Shown here piece after piece: positions 8,427 through 16,967 of a DNA stretch of 64,000 nt. The stretch covers positions 62,001 through 126,000 of the forward strand of contig JBGAFI010000011.1 of NCBI GenBank assembly GCA_044227325.1, written 5' to 3'. The notes beneath the pieces were generated by a model. The model searched no databases. It was not told the origin of the DNA and worked only from the letters and a program-made list of their open reading frames with translations. The translations under genes and the position numbers were made by a program. The stretch's first letter is position 1, and every line of letters starts with the position of its first letter. Origin of the DNA: PFJX01 sp044227325 (lineage in GTDB: Bacteria; Pseudomonadota; Gammaproteobacteria; Burkholderiales; Thiobacillaceae).

Positions 8427-8960
8427 TCACGCGTCCTTCTCGACCTTGAAGGCGTTGAGCAGGATGTCGCCGGTCACCATGTTGGCCCCGTGATAGAGGC
8501 CGTCCAGGATGTCCCGGTCGCTCCAGCCCAGGGCGCGCAGGGCGTCCAGGTCGGCGGCGGTGACGGACAGGGAATCGCCCACGCCCTTCAGCACGAACTT
8601 CAGCATGGCCACCTCCTTCGCCTCCAGGTTCGCGGCGGCGGGGTCGGCCCGGGTGGCGGCCACCTGCTCCATGGTCCAGCCCATCATGTTGACCAGCAGG
8701 CTCGTGTTGAGATCGATGCAATAGACGCAGTCGGTCTTCTGGGACACCAGCATGCGGATGCAGGCAAGCAGCGGCATGGACAGGGTCGGATGCTGCATGA
8801 AATAGCCCATGCCCTCCATCTGCAGCTTCAGCAAAACGGGGCTGGCGCTGCGCAGTTGGATCGCGTTGGGCACGAAGCCCATGCGTTCCTTGATGCCGGC
8901 GTACAGGGCGGCGATATCGCCGCTGGCGGCTGCCGGGGAAACGGTTTGGATCAGACTCAT
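8427..8960 (-). CDS. Carboxymuconolactone decarboxylase/AhpD-like family protein
   Basis: A 177-residue all-helical protein of the CMD/AhpD superfamily with the redox pair DCVYCIDLN about two thirds along and GFVPNAIQL in the N-terminal helix. Relatives are peroxidase-type or hydroperoxide-reducing proteins that cycle a CxxC pair; the substrate cannot be read from sequence. AGGAG precedes the ATG at 8960. The TetR gene lies upstream on the same strand, and a TetR-type operator occupies the 62-base gap, so it is probably the repressor's main target. Confidence 0.85.
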   Translation of the reverse strand: MSLIQTVSPAAASGDIAALYAGIKERMGFVPNAIQLRSASPVLLKLQMEGMGYFMQHPTLSMPLLACIRMLVSQKTDCVYCIDLNTSLLVNMMGWTMEQVAATRADPAAANLEAKEVAMLKFVLKGVGDSLSVTAADLDALRALGWSDRDILDGLYHGANMVTGDILLNAFKVEKDA

Positions 8961-8986
8961 GGCACACTCCTCTCGTCACAAAAAAT

Positions 8987-9004
8987 ACATACCGGTTGGT
9001 ATGT
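8987..9004. promoter_or_regulatory. TetR-type operator upstream of CMD gene
   Basis: An 18-bp inverted repeat, ACATACCGGTTGGTATGT, lies in the gap between the TetR stop and the CMD start. It differs at one base from the site before the tetR-like gene (9638-9655), which identifies both as binding sites of the same regulator. Confidence 0.8.
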
Positions 9005-9022
9005 AATAGGGCAAAAAAACGC

Positions 9023-9628
9023 TCAGGCGCGTTCGCTCAACAGACTCGACACATAGGACTGCAACTGGGACATGCAGGCCCGGTAGCTCTCGACCGACTG
9101 CATGTTCTTGGCGATGCCGGTGCACCCCTCCCAGGCGGAGACGATGAACAGGGCCACCGCGTGGCAGTTCACCTCGCGCCGGACTTCTCCCGCCATCTGG
9201 GCGCGCCGCAGGGCGTCCTCGAAGGCGTCCTGCCAGTGGGCCAGGATGACGTTCAGGTGGTTGCGGAAATCCTCGTCCACCGGGCTCATCTCCTGCATCA
9301 GGTTGTTGAGCGGGCAGCCCAGGCGGATCAGTTCCTCGCTCTGGCCCTGCTTGCCGCCCAGCAGCTCGATCAGGGCGCGGCCGGGATGCGCGGCGTCGCG
9401 CAGCGGCTGGATGTAGCGTTCGCCAAGCCGGCTGGCGATGATCTCGTCCACCACCGCCAGGCCCAGGTCTTTCTTGCTGGGGAAGTGGTGGTACAGCGCG
9501 CCCTTGGTGAGCCCGGTGGCGCCCAGGATGTTGGCGATGCTGGCGGCCTGGAAGCCTTGCCGGTGGATTTCGGCGAAACCGGCTTCCAGGATGCGTTGCC
9601 GGGTGAGATCGGGTTGACGGGGTTCCAT
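9023..9628 (-). CDS. TetR/AcrR family transcriptional repressor
   Basis: About 201 residues. The N-terminal helix-turn-helix region reads RQRILEAGFAEIHRQGFQAA and ASIANILGATGLTKGALYHH, followed by FPSKKDLGLAVVDE, a standard TetR DNA-binding domain. A helical ligand-binding domain with two cysteines follows. I chose the ATG at 9628 (MEPRQPDLT); the frame extends to 9664, but that extension overlaps the operator at 9638-9655. Operators lie both in front of this gene and in front of the CMD gene, implying autorepression. The inducer is unknown. Confidence 0.92.
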   Translation of the reverse strand: MEPRQPDLTRQRILEAGFAEIHRQGFQAASIANILGATGLTKGALYHHFPSKKDLGLAVVDEIIASRLGERYIQPLRDAAHPGRALIELLGGKQGQSEELIRLGCPLNNLMQEMSPVDEDFRNHLNVILAHWQDAFEDALRRAQMAGEVRREVNCHAVALFIVSAWEGCTGIAKNMQSVESYRACMSQLQSYVSSLLSERA

Positions 9629-9637
9629 GGCGGCATT

Positions 9638-9655
9638 ACATACCGGTCGGTATGT
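9638..9655. promoter_or_regulatory. TetR-type operator upstream of tetR-like gene
   Basis: A perfect 18-bp palindrome, ACATACCGGTCGGTATGT, starts 10 bases upstream of the regulator's ATG. It is the second copy of the site at 8987-9004. Confidence 0.82.
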
Positions 9656-9701
9656 CCGCGTCAACAGGAATTTTCACGCCCGGCGGGATTTGTCATCCCC
9701 G

Positions 9702-11123
9702 CTATCCGAGCCGGCCCGCGAGCCGGCCCAATTCGGCCAGCGCCGCTTCCACCCGGGCATCCCAGGGCATGGCCGCGGCCAGACGCAGGCAATTGCCGTA
9801 TTTCTGCTGGGGCGAGAACAGATGGCCGGGCGTGAAGCTGACGCCGGCGGCCAGGGCCTTTTCATAGAGCTTCATGGTGTCGCCGCCCTCCGGCAGTTCG
9901 ACCCACAGCACGAAGCCGCCCATCGGCCGGGACGTGCGCGTGCCGGCGGGAAAATGGCGGTTGATGGCCGCCTGCATGCGCGCCAGATTATCCGCGTAGA
10001 CCCGGCGCACCCGGGCCAGATGGCGTTCGTAGCGGCTGTCGTTGAGATAGGCGGCCAAAGCGAGTTGGGGCAGCGTCGCGTTGCCCATGGTGCCCACGTA
10101 CTTCAGGTGCTCCACCGCCTGCCGATAGCGCCCCGGCACCACCCAGCCAACCCGGTAGCCGGGGGCGACGGTCTTGGAAAACGACGCGCACAACAGGACA
10201 TTGCCACCCCGGTCGTAGGCCTTGGCCGCGCGCGGCCGTTCGCGGCCGTGGCCCAGGTCGCCGTAGATGTCGTCCTCGATCAGGGGGATGTCGCGCCCGG
10301 CCAACAGTTTCACCAGCCGCGACTTGTGGTTGTCGGGCATGAGGCTGCCGGTGGGATTGCTGAAGTTGCCCACCACCGCGACCGCCTTCACCGGCCAGCG
10401 ATCGAGGGCCAGGGTCAGGGCATCCAGGCTGATGCCGGTGTCAGGGTCGCTGGGGATTTCCAGGGCCTGCATGCCCAGGGACTCGATGGCCTGGAGCGTG
10501 CCGAAGAAGGCGGGAGATTCGATGGCGACGATGTCCCCCGCCTTGGCCACCGCGCGCAGGGCCAGGTTCAGCCCTTCCTGGCAGCCGTCGGTGACGACGA
10601 TGTCATCGGGGCCGAGCTGGCAGCCCCACTCGGCGGCGCGCCGGGCGATGGCGATGCGCAGCGGCTCCTCGCCGGGCGGGAAGCTGTAGCGGCTGCCCAC
10701 GTCTTCGTGTTCGCGCAGGGCGCGGCCCAGGGCGGCGCGCAGATCCTTCAGGGGCAGCAGATCCGGATGCGGCACCGCCGCGCCGAAGGACACCAGATCC
10801 TTGCGCTGGGCGTTGCGGGACAGGCGCACCGCGAGTTCGGTGACATTCACCGCGCAGGGCAGGTCGTCGCAGCGGCTGCGGGCGGCTGCGGGCGGCAGCG
10901 CCTCGGGAAAGCGGGCGTAGAAGCCGGATTGGGGCCGCGCCTCCAGCCATCCCTGGGTTTCCAGCAGGCGATAGGCCGCCACCACCGAGGCTGGGCTCAC
11001 CCGCTGCTGATCCGACAGGCGGCGCACCGAGGGCAAGCGTTCGCCCGGTGCGTACACGCCGAGCCGGATATGGCCCTTCACCTGCTCGGCTAGGTTCTCG
11101 TAGAGATTCATGGTCGGGTTCAT
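9702..11123 (-). CDS. MocR-type regulator: GntR DNA-binding domain fused to PLP aminotransferase fold
   Basis: 473 residues. The N-terminal winged helix of the GntR type (about 1-75, with GVYAPGERLPSVRRLSDQQR) is fused to a class-I aminotransferase-like domain. The PLP-binding lysine lies in ASFSKTVAPGYRVGW, with LIEDDIYGDL and VGNFSNPTGSL upstream. MocR proteins use the aminotransferase fold as a PLP or amino-compound sensor. A strong AGGAGG lies six bases before the ATG at 11123. It is divergent from a DUF1127 gene across a 189-base region with a long inverted repeat. Confidence 0.93.
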   Translation of the reverse strand: MNPTMNLYENLAEQVKGHIRLGVYAPGERLPSVRRLSDQQRVSPASVVAAYRLLETQGWLEARPQSGFYARFPEALPPAAARSRCDDLPCAVNVTELAVRLSRNAQRKDLVSFGAAVPHPDLLPLKDLRAALGRALREHEDVGSRYSFPPGEEPLRIAIARRAAEWGCQLGPDDIVVTDGCQEGLNLALRAVAKAGDIVAIESPAFFGTLQAIESLGMQALEIPSDPDTGISLDALTLALDRWPVKAVAVVGNFSNPTGSLMPDNHKSRLVKLLAGRDIPLIEDDIYGDLGHGRERPRAAKAYDRGGNVLLCASFSKTVAPGYRVGWVVPGRYRQAVEHLKYVGTMGNATLPQLALAAYLNDSRYERHLARVRRVYADNLARMQAAINRHFPAGTRTSRPMGGFVLWVELPEGGDTMKLYEKALAAGVSFTPGHLFSPQQKYGNCLRLAAAMPWDARVEAALAELGRLAGRLG

Positions 11124-11197
11124 GGCTTCCTCCTGACGGGGCGAGTCTAGTTCCAGCGTGATTGCGCGGGCCGATACAAGCGCCGGGATGGAACACA

Positions 11198-11228
11198 GAT
11201 ACAGTTCCAGTCGAACATGAACTGTATC
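11198..11228. promoter_or_regulatory. Inverted repeat in mocR-DUF1127 intergenic region
   Basis: GATACAGTTC (11198-11207) and GAACTGTATC (11219-11228) form a perfect 10-bp inverted repeat with an 11-base spacer. Its position between divergent genes makes it the best candidate for the MocR binding site controlling both. Confidence 0.65.
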
Positions 11229-11312
11229 GGTTCAGATTAGCAGATTCTGTCACTGTGTCTCCCCCGCTTCTCCGCCTAGCATGGACAGGACTCGAATTCG
11301 AACGGAGACGCC

Positions 11313-11558
11313 ATGATGCAGCGGACCCAATGGCGGGAACGCGCCGATTACGCCCGGCGTCTGCGCCTGCGCTATCTGTATCGGGTCGCGCGCGCGATCT
11401 GGCGGCGCTGGCGCGGCATCCTGCGCGTCGAAGCGGAATTGCGCGCCCTGGATGAGAGGGAACTGGCCGACATGGGCCTCGCCCGGGGCGATATTCCCGC
11501 CGTGGCGCGCGGGAGATTCCTCGACGCGGGCGCCAGGGAACCCCACCGCCTCCCCTGA
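11313..11558 (+). CDS. DUF1127 domain small protein
   Basis: An 81-residue Arg-rich protein. Its core RALDERELADMGLARGDI is the DUF1127 (YjiS-like) signature, preceded by a basic amphipathic segment (RLRLRYLYRVARAIWRRW). Members are small, often stress- or phosphate-related proteins; some larger relatives bind RNA. CGGAGACGCC precedes the ATG. DUF1127 genes are often found next to MocR regulators, and this one is divergent from one, so it is the likely regulated target. Confidence 0.85.
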   Translation: MMQRTQWRERADYARRLRLRYLYRVARAIWRRWRGILRVEAELRALDERELADMGLARGDIPAVARGRFLDAGAREPHRLP

Positions 11559-11660
11559 AGCACGGCCGGTATTCCGGAGACAATGGCGACACCCCGCCAG
11601 CGCGCGGGAGCAAGGCGCGCCTCCGCGCGGCTCGCGCATCTCCCACCGGATGCCCTAGGG

Positions 11661-11679
11661 TTTGTACTTAGAATACAAA
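11661..11679. promoter_or_regulatory. Short AT-rich inverted repeat upstream of DUF302 gene
   Basis: TTTGTA (11661-11666) and TACAAA (11674-11679) flank a 7-base spacer in the 213-base gap before the DUF302-octaheme operon. It may be an operator or part of the promoter. Nothing else could be identified in the gap. Confidence 0.3.
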
Positions 11680-11771
11680 ACAACTATTGTTCGCATGGAT
11701 TACGACCCGCCGCGTTCGCCAGGGGGTCGACGCTCCCCGCTCCACAAATACGACCGCTCAAGGAGAACAAC

Positions 11772-12332
11772 ATGCTCAAGGCACTGGTGGGTTTCATCGT
11801 GGGTATCGTCGTTGTCGCCGTCGCGGGCTGGACGATGATGCCGCACCTGATGTTCACGGAGCGGGTCAGCCCCTTCGGCATGGAGGAGACCATCGCGCGC
11901 ATCCAGCACAACATCGTCGAGAACCCCACCCTGAAGGCGAACGGCTGGTCACTTTCCGGCCTGCGCAACCCGGCCAAGGCGGTATCCACCGACGGCGGCA
12001 ACGTGCTGCCGGTGATGATGATCGAGGCGTGCAGCACCCGCTATTCCAAGCCCATCCTCAAGGAAGACACGGTGCGCTTCCTGTCCATCCTGATGCCCTG
12101 CAAGATTTCCATCTACAAGAAGAACGACGGCAAGGTCTACATCGGCACCATGAACGCCGGGCTCATGGGCAAGATGTTCGGTCCCATGGTGGGCGAGGTC
12201 ATGGGCCATGTGGCCGAGGACCAGAAACTGTTCATGATGTTCGATCCCAGCCAGCCCGCTCCCGAGATCATCAAGCCCCAGGCGGCGCCCGCCGCGGGCG
12301 GCGCGGGCGGCGGCGCGGGCGGCGGATGTTGA
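11772..12332 (+). CDS. DUF302 domain protein, membrane-anchored
   Basis: 186 residues. An N-terminal hydrophobic segment (LVGFIVGIVVVAVAGWTMM) acts as signal or anchor. The DUF302-like domain follows, with MEETIARIQHNI, a cysteine in VMMIEACSTRYS and another in SILMPCKISIYK. A Gly-rich tail ending in GGGC closes it. AAGGAG precedes the ATG. It is the first gene of a likely operon with the octaheme cytochrome and the cytochrome b; the role of DUF302 is unknown, but the context suggests a periplasmic accessory to that electron-transfer unit. Confidence 0.82.
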   Translation: MLKALVGFIVGIVVVAVAGWTMMPHLMFTERVSPFGMEETIARIQHNIVENPTLKANGWSLSGLRNPAKAVSTDGGNVLPVMMIEACSTRYSKPILKEDTVRFLSILMPCKISIYKKNDGKVYIGTMNAGLMGKMFGPMVGEVMGHVAEDQKLFMMFDPSQPAPEIIKPQAAPAAGGAGGGAGGGC

Positions 12333-12382
12333 GCCGCGTCACGAGCAGCCGTCTCCCGCAGCGAACCCGAGGAGGAATCCCC

Positions 12383-14038
12383 ATGCGCCTGAATCCCGTC
12401 CTGGCCGGCCTGATATGGCTGGCCGCGCTCTGCCTGGTTGCCGCGCCGGCACGGGCCAATACCGACCCCGCCCCGCCGCCGGCGAATGCCGCGCCCGCCC
12501 CGGCGGCCGCGGATGCCAAGCCCAAATCCGCGTCCACCGCCGACCACAGCAAGTTCAAGGTGCTCCAGCAAGCGTTCAAGTCCGGCCCCGAAGTCACCCA
12601 GGCCTGCCTGACCTGCCACACCGAGGCGGCCAAGCAGGTGCAGGGCACCCAGCACTGGACCTGGGAGTTCCTGAATCCCAAGACCGGGCAGCATCTGGGC
12701 AAGAAGAACGTGATCAACAACTTCTGCACCGCGGTGCCTTCCAACTACGAGTTCTGCACCGCCTGCCACGTGGGCTACGGCTGGAAGGACGCGCATTTCG
12801 ACTTTTCCGCCCAGCAGAACGTGGACTGCCTGGTGTGTCACGACACCACCGGCACCTACCGCAAGCTGCCCGGCTTCTCGGGCCATCCGGTGTACCAGGA
12901 CACCGAGTTCCCGCCCCATTCGGGCAAGATCGTCAAGGCTATCGACCTGGAAAACGTGGCCCAGCACGTGGGCAAGACCGGCCGCGCCAACTGCGGCGCC
13001 TGCCACTTCTACGGCGGCGGCGGCGACGCGGTGAAGCATGGCGACATCGACAGCTCCCTGAGGGAGCCCGGCCGCTACCTGGACGTGCACATGGACAAGG
13101 ACGGGCTGAACTTCAGCTGCGGCGAGTGCCACAAGACCACCGGCCACGCCGTGCCCGGCAGCCGCTACAACCCCACCGCCAACGACACCGGCCAGCACAT
13201 GCGCGGCAAGGCGGACAACAACCCGGCCTCCTGCCAGGCCTGCCACGGAAGCGCGCCCCACAAGGACAAGCCCCGGCTCAACACCCACGCGGTGAAGATC
13301 GCCTGCCAGACCTGCCACATCCCCGAGTTCGCCCGGGGCGGCAAGCCCACCAAGATGATGTGGGACTGGTCCACCGCCGGCAAGCTGGACAAGGACGGCA
13401 AGCCCTACGCCCTGAAGGACAGCGGCGGCCACGAGCGCTACAACACCAAGAAGGGCGATTTCAGGTACGAGGGCAACGTCATCCCCGAATACATCTGGTT
13501 CAACGGCAAGGTGGACTACACCCTGCGCGAGACCAAGCTGGACCCGAACAAGGTGGTGCACATCAACACCTTCGAGGGCGCCCCGGACGACGGCAAGTCC
13601 AAGATCTGGCCCATCAAGCGCTTCATCGGCAAACAACCCTACGACGTGGGCAACAACCAGCTGGTGGTGTTCCACACCTACGGCAATGACGACAGCGCGT
13701 TCTGGTCCAACTTCAACTGGGACAAGGCGCTGGAGTTCGGCATGAAGGAGATCGGCGCCGAATACAGCGGCAAATACGCCTTCGTCAGCACCGACATGGC
13801 CTGGCCCATCACCCACATGGTGGCGCCCAAGGGCGATGCCCTCACCTGCCAGCAGTGCCATGGCGATCCGGGCCGCCTGGACAAGGTGCCCGGCATCTAC
13901 ATGCCCGGCCGCCGCGCCAACCCCCTGCTGGACACCGCCGGCTGGAGCATCGCCGGCCTCACCCTGCTGGGCGTGCTGGGCCACGGCGCCGGTCGGGTGA
14001 TCGCGAGCCGCAACGGAAAGAAAGGAAACGGGCAATGA
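12383..14038 (+). CDS. Octaheme tetrathionate-reductase-family c-type cytochrome
   Basis: 551 residues: signal peptide (ending near AAPARA), an Ala/Pro-rich linker, a periplasmic domain with eight CxxCH heme sites (CLTCH, CTACH, CLVCH, CGACH, CGECH, CQACH, CQTCH, CQQCH) and a C-terminal membrane helix (AGWSIAGLTLLGVLGHGAG). This matches the OTR family, which reduces or oxidises small nitrogen or sulfur compounds; the physiological substrate is not settled. A strong GAGGAGGAA precedes the ATG. The stop overlaps the next ATG by ATGA, so a quinone-linked complex with the cytochrome b is likely. Confidence 0.9.
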   Translation: MRLNPVLAGLIWLAALCLVAAPARANTDPAPPPANAAPAPAAADAKPKSASTADHSKFKVLQQAFKSGPEVTQACLTCHTEAAKQVQGTQHWTWEFLNPKTGQHLGKKNVINNFCTAVPSNYEFCTACHVGYGWKDAHFDFSAQQNVDCLVCHDTTGTYRKLPGFSGHPVYQDTEFPPHSGKIVKAIDLENVAQHVGKTGRANCGACHFYGGGGDAVKHGDIDSSLREPGRYLDVHMDKDGLNFSCGECHKTTGHAVPGSRYNPTANDTGQHMRGKADNNPASCQACHGSAPHKDKPRLNTHAVKIACQTCHIPEFARGGKPTKMMWDWSTAGKLDKDGKPYALKDSGGHERYNTKKGDFRYEGNVIPEYIWFNGKVDYTLRETKLDPNKVVHINTFEGAPDDGKSKIWPIKRFIGKQPYDVGNNQLVVFHTYGNDDSAFWSNFNWDKALEFGMKEIGAEYSGKYAFVSTDMAWPITHMVAPKGDALTCQQCHGDPGRLDKVPGIYMPGRRANPLLDTAGWSIAGLTLLGVLGHGAGRVIASRNGKKGNGQ

Positions 14039-14634
14039 GCGAGCGCATCTACATCTTCAAGGGCTTCGAGCGCTTCTGGCACTGGTCCCAGGCCGCGCTG
14101 ATCCTCTTCATGCTGGTCACCGGCTTCGAGGTGCACGGCTCCTACAGGCTGTTCGGCTTCGCCCACGCTGTGGAATACCACACCATCGCCGCCTGGACCC
14201 TGGTGGGCCTGTGGTGCTTCGCCATCTTCTGGCACTTCACCACCGGCGAGTGGAAGCAGTACATCCCCACCTTCGACAAGATCACCGACATGATGAAGTA
14301 CTACGCCATCGGCATCTTCACGCAAGCACCCCACCCCTACCGGGTCAATCCCCAGCGCAAGCACAACCCGCTGCAGCGCCTCACCTACCTGGGCATCCTG
14401 GCCTTCGTCGGGCCGCTGATCTGGGTGACCGGCTGGTTCTACATCTTCTACGACAAGTGGACCGCGTGGGGCTGGGACAGCTTCCTGTCCCTGGAATGGG
14501 TGGCCTTCTTCCATACCGTGGCGGCCTTCATCTTCCTGGCCTTCGTCATCGCCCACGTGTATCTCACCACCACCGGGCACACCCCCCTGGCCCACATCAA
14601 GGCCATGATCACCGGCTGGGAGGATGTGCACTGA
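14035..14634 (+). CDS. Cytochrome b561-type membrane protein (partner of octaheme cytochrome)
   Basis: 199 residues with four to five transmembrane helices and conserved histidines placed for b-heme ligation: FERFWHWSQAALILFML, AVEYHTIAAWTLVGLW, IFWHFTTGEWKQY, FFHTVAAFIFLAFVIAHVYL. This is the cytochrome b/Ni-hydrogenase or thiosulfate-reductase subunit type that moves electrons between the quinone pool and a periplasmic cytochrome. Its ATG overlaps the octaheme stop. A 10-base sequence (gtgtgcactga-like) is duplicated across its stop codon. Confidence 0.9.
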   Translation: MSERIYIFKGFERFWHWSQAALILFMLVTGFEVHGSYRLFGFAHAVEYHTIAAWTLVGLWCFAIFWHFTTGEWKQYIPTFDKITDMMKYYAIGIFTQAPHPYRVNPQRKHNPLQRLTYLGILAFVGPLIWVTGWFYIFYDKWTAWGWDSFLSLEWVAFFHTVAAFIFLAFVIAHVYLTTTGHTPLAHIKAMITGWEDVH

Positions 14635-14794
14635 GTGTGCACTGAGCGCGCGCGGAGCGGCGTGGAGAGACCCCCGGGGCAAAGGTAATCGCTTGTCGCG
14701 AGGGCGCGGCCGGCGCGCTCCCCAGCCAAACCTTCCCCGCGGGCGGGCGGGCCCAGTCCAGCAGAATCAGTGACAGTAAGCCGCCCGCGCGGCC

Positions 14795-15397
14795 TCACGC
14801 CGCCGCGTGGACCAGCCAGCCGAACATCAGCATGCCGGTGGCGGCGATCCAACTGCCGGCGACGCGCACGACGATGCGCGGCCAGCCGGCCGGCAAGGCC
14901 ACGACCTGAGCCGACAGGATGCCGGTCAGGAAGACGACCGCGCCGATCACGCCGCTCAACGCCGGCCCGCTGACACTGCCCGGCGTCATGGTGGCGCCGT
15001 CCACCAGACCATGCAGCAGGCCGGCGGCGGCCGCGAACACGGCGACGCCCGCGTCGCGCAACTTCATGTTCAGCGCCACCAGCGCGCCGGCGAGGGCGAA
15101 CGACAGGGTGGTCAGCAGCGGCGAGGCGGCCGTGGCGGGCCAGTAGGCGCCGACGAGGATTCCGGCCATCCACGCGAGGGGAAGCGCGAACAACGCATAA
15201 CGCGCCGCGCCGCTGCCGCGCTGGCCGGCGAGCAGGGCCAGCGCGACCACCACCAGCAGGTCCGACGGCGTCACCGCGAAGTGGGCGACGCCGTCGTAGA
15301 AGTCGCCGAAACCGGTCTCGACCAGGTGCGCGTGGGCCGGCGCCGCGACCGCCGCCGACAGCGCGGCGAGGGACCGAAAAACCGCCGGCCGTTTCAT
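14795..15397 (-). CDS. HupE/UreJ-like membrane protein (third of three)
   Basis: 200 residues: signal peptide ending near AHAHLVETG, then about six hydrophobic helices. It resembles the HupE/UreJ family weakly (GDFYDGVAHFAVTPSDLLVV; LLHGLVDGATM). HupE/UreJ proteins are nickel/cobalt permeases or metal-handling proteins. The ATG overlaps the stop of the preceding HupE gene (ATGA). It is the last gene of a four-gene overlapping operon. Confidence 0.72.
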   Translation of the reverse strand: MKRPAVFRSLAALSAAVAAPAHAHLVETGFGDFYDGVAHFAVTPSDLLVVVALALLAGQRGSGAARYALFALPLAWMAGILVGAYWPATAASPLLTTLSFALAGALVALNMKLRDAGVAVFAAAAGLLHGLVDGATMTPGSVSGPALSGVIGAVVFLTGILSAQVVALPAGWPRIVVRVAGSWIAATGMLMFGWLVHAAA

Positions 15398-16002
15398 GCA
15401 AACGCCTTCCACAGGAAGAACACGCCCGCGAGGGCGACACCGCCGCCGGCGGCGCGCACCGCGCCGCGCCCCGCCGACCAGCGATAGGCGACGCCGATCA
15501 GGATGCCGACCGCGTGCAGCAAGCCCGTGGCGGTGACGAAACCGAGGCTGTAGAGCAGCCCGCTGGCCCCCTCGGGCAGCTCGCTGCCATGGGCATGGCC
15601 GTGAAAGATCGCGAACAGGCCCACCAGCACGGCGGCGAGCCAGAGCGGCGGGCGCGTTTCCATCAGCACCACGGCGCCCAGGACGATGGCCGAGGCGGCG
15701 ATGCCGATCTCGACGCCGGGCAGGGGAAAGCCCAGCAGGCCCATGAGGCCGCCCAGCGCCATCATCACCGGGAAGGCCACCGGCAGCACCCAGACCGCCG
15801 GCGCGCCGAGCACCGCGCCCCAAAGGCCCACGGCGACCATGGCGACCACGTGGTCCAGGCCCGAGACCGGGTGGTGCAGGCCGGCCAGGAAGCCGACGGC
15901 CTGGCCCGCTTCCTGGTGCGCCAGCGCCGAGGCCGGCGCGAGCACCAGCAGCAGGGCGGCGAGGGTTCGATAGTTCTTCAACAATTTCATCTCCGTGTTC
16001 AT
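15394..16002 (-). CDS. HupE/UreJ family protein (second of three)
   Basis: 202 residues with a signal peptide (ending ASALAHQ) and the diagnostic first-helix motif HHPVSGLDHVVAMVAVG plus the conserved FAIFHGHAHGSELP. These histidines/aspartate form the metal site of HupE/UreJ permeases, which import nickel or handle it for hydrogenase or urease. Neither enzyme is in the window. Start and stop both overlap neighbours by ATGA. Confidence 0.9.
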   Translation of the reverse strand: MNTEMKLLKNYRTLAALLLVLAPASALAHQEAGQAVGFLAGLHHPVSGLDHVVAMVAVGLWGAVLGAPAVWVLPVAFPVMMALGGLMGLLGFPLPGVEIGIAASAIVLGAVVLMETRPPLWLAAVLVGLFAIFHGHAHGSELPEGASGLLYSLGFVTATGLLHAVGILIGVAYRWSAGRGAVRAAGGGVALAGVFFLWKAFA

Positions 16003-16967
16003 GCCACACCCCTCAATAGAATCGCGACGCGTTGTATCGTCCAAAAGGCACCCAGGGTGCCGACCAGATAGCCGGGAAAGCGCTCCACCAGTGTGGAGGT
16101 CTTGAACTCGAGCAAGCGTAGCGAACGGATGGCCAGCAGGATCGCGAGCACGAAGGCGAGCTGGCCGATCTCGACACCGACGTTGAACATGAGCAGCGCC
16201 AGGGGAATCTCGCCCTTGGGCAAGCCCAGCTGGGCCAGCCCGCTGGCGAAGCCGAAGCCGTGCAGCAGGCCGAACGCGAACGCGACGACCCACGGATGGC
16301 GGATGGTGAAGCTGGTCTCGCCGCGCCAGGAACGCACGATCTCCGGGCCAAGGAACAGAATCGAGAGGGCGATGGCGGCGTTCAGCGGCAAGGCCGGCAC
16401 ATGGGCCACGCCCAGCGTCGCCGCGGCCAGGGTGATGCTGTGGGCCAGCGTGAACGCGGTCACCGTTTTCAGCAGCATCCAGCGGTCGCGCACGATCAGC
16501 AGCAGGCCGAGCACGAACAGCAGATGGTCGACGCCCTGGAGGATGTGCTCGATGCCCAGGTGCAGGTAGGCCCAGGCGCCGCCGGGGCCGCCGTCCTCGG
16601 TCGAGCCGCGCAGGCGCGCGGAGGACTGGCCCGCGGACAGGGCATAGACATGGGAATTGCCGTCGAGCCAGAAAACCTTCACCAGCGCGGCGGAGAAATT
16701 CTTGCCCACACCCTCGACTTTCAGCGTGCCGGTCAAACCCGCGTCGCCGCAGCTCACCCGGTTTCCCTCGGCCTGGCAGCCGAGCGGCCACACCGGTTTC
16801 AGTTCATCGCCGGGCTGGGCTTTTTCCCCGGCCGACCAGTACATCGTGAACTGCCCGGGCGCGGTTTCGCGCAACTGCATTTCGGCCATGCTCAGTTCGT
16901 GGGCCGCCGCCGAAAAGCTCAGCAGCGCCAGCAGGACGAGCAGGAAGATGCGCGGCATGCCGCTCAT
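15999..16967 (-). CDS. HupE/UreJ_2-type membrane protein (first of three)
   Basis: 322 residues: signal peptide (LLALLSFSAAAHELSMAE), a periplasmic domain of about 140 residues with a cysteine pair (GCQAEGNRVSCG), then a HupE-like membrane domain with LGIEHILQGVDHLLFVLGL, FTLAHSITLAAA and FGLLHGFGFASGL. This is the larger HupE_2 class, in which the periplasmic domain may capture the metal. Overlaps the foldase stop and the next gene's start by ATGA. Confidence 0.87.
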   Translation of the reverse strand: MSGMPRIFLLVLLALLSFSAAAHELSMAEMQLRETAPGQFTMYWSAGEKAQPGDELKPVWPLGCQAEGNRVSCGDAGLTGTLKVEGVGKNFSAALVKVFWLDGNSHVYALSAGQSSARLRGSTEDGGPGGAWAYLHLGIEHILQGVDHLLFVLGLLLIVRDRWMLLKTVTAFTLAHSITLAAATLGVAHVPALPLNAAIALSILFLGPEIVRSWRGETSFTIRHPWVVAFAFGLLHGFGFASGLAQLGLPKGEIPLALLMFNVGVEIGQLAFVLAILLAIRSLRLLEFKTSTLVERFPGYLVGTLGAFWTIQRVAILLRGVA

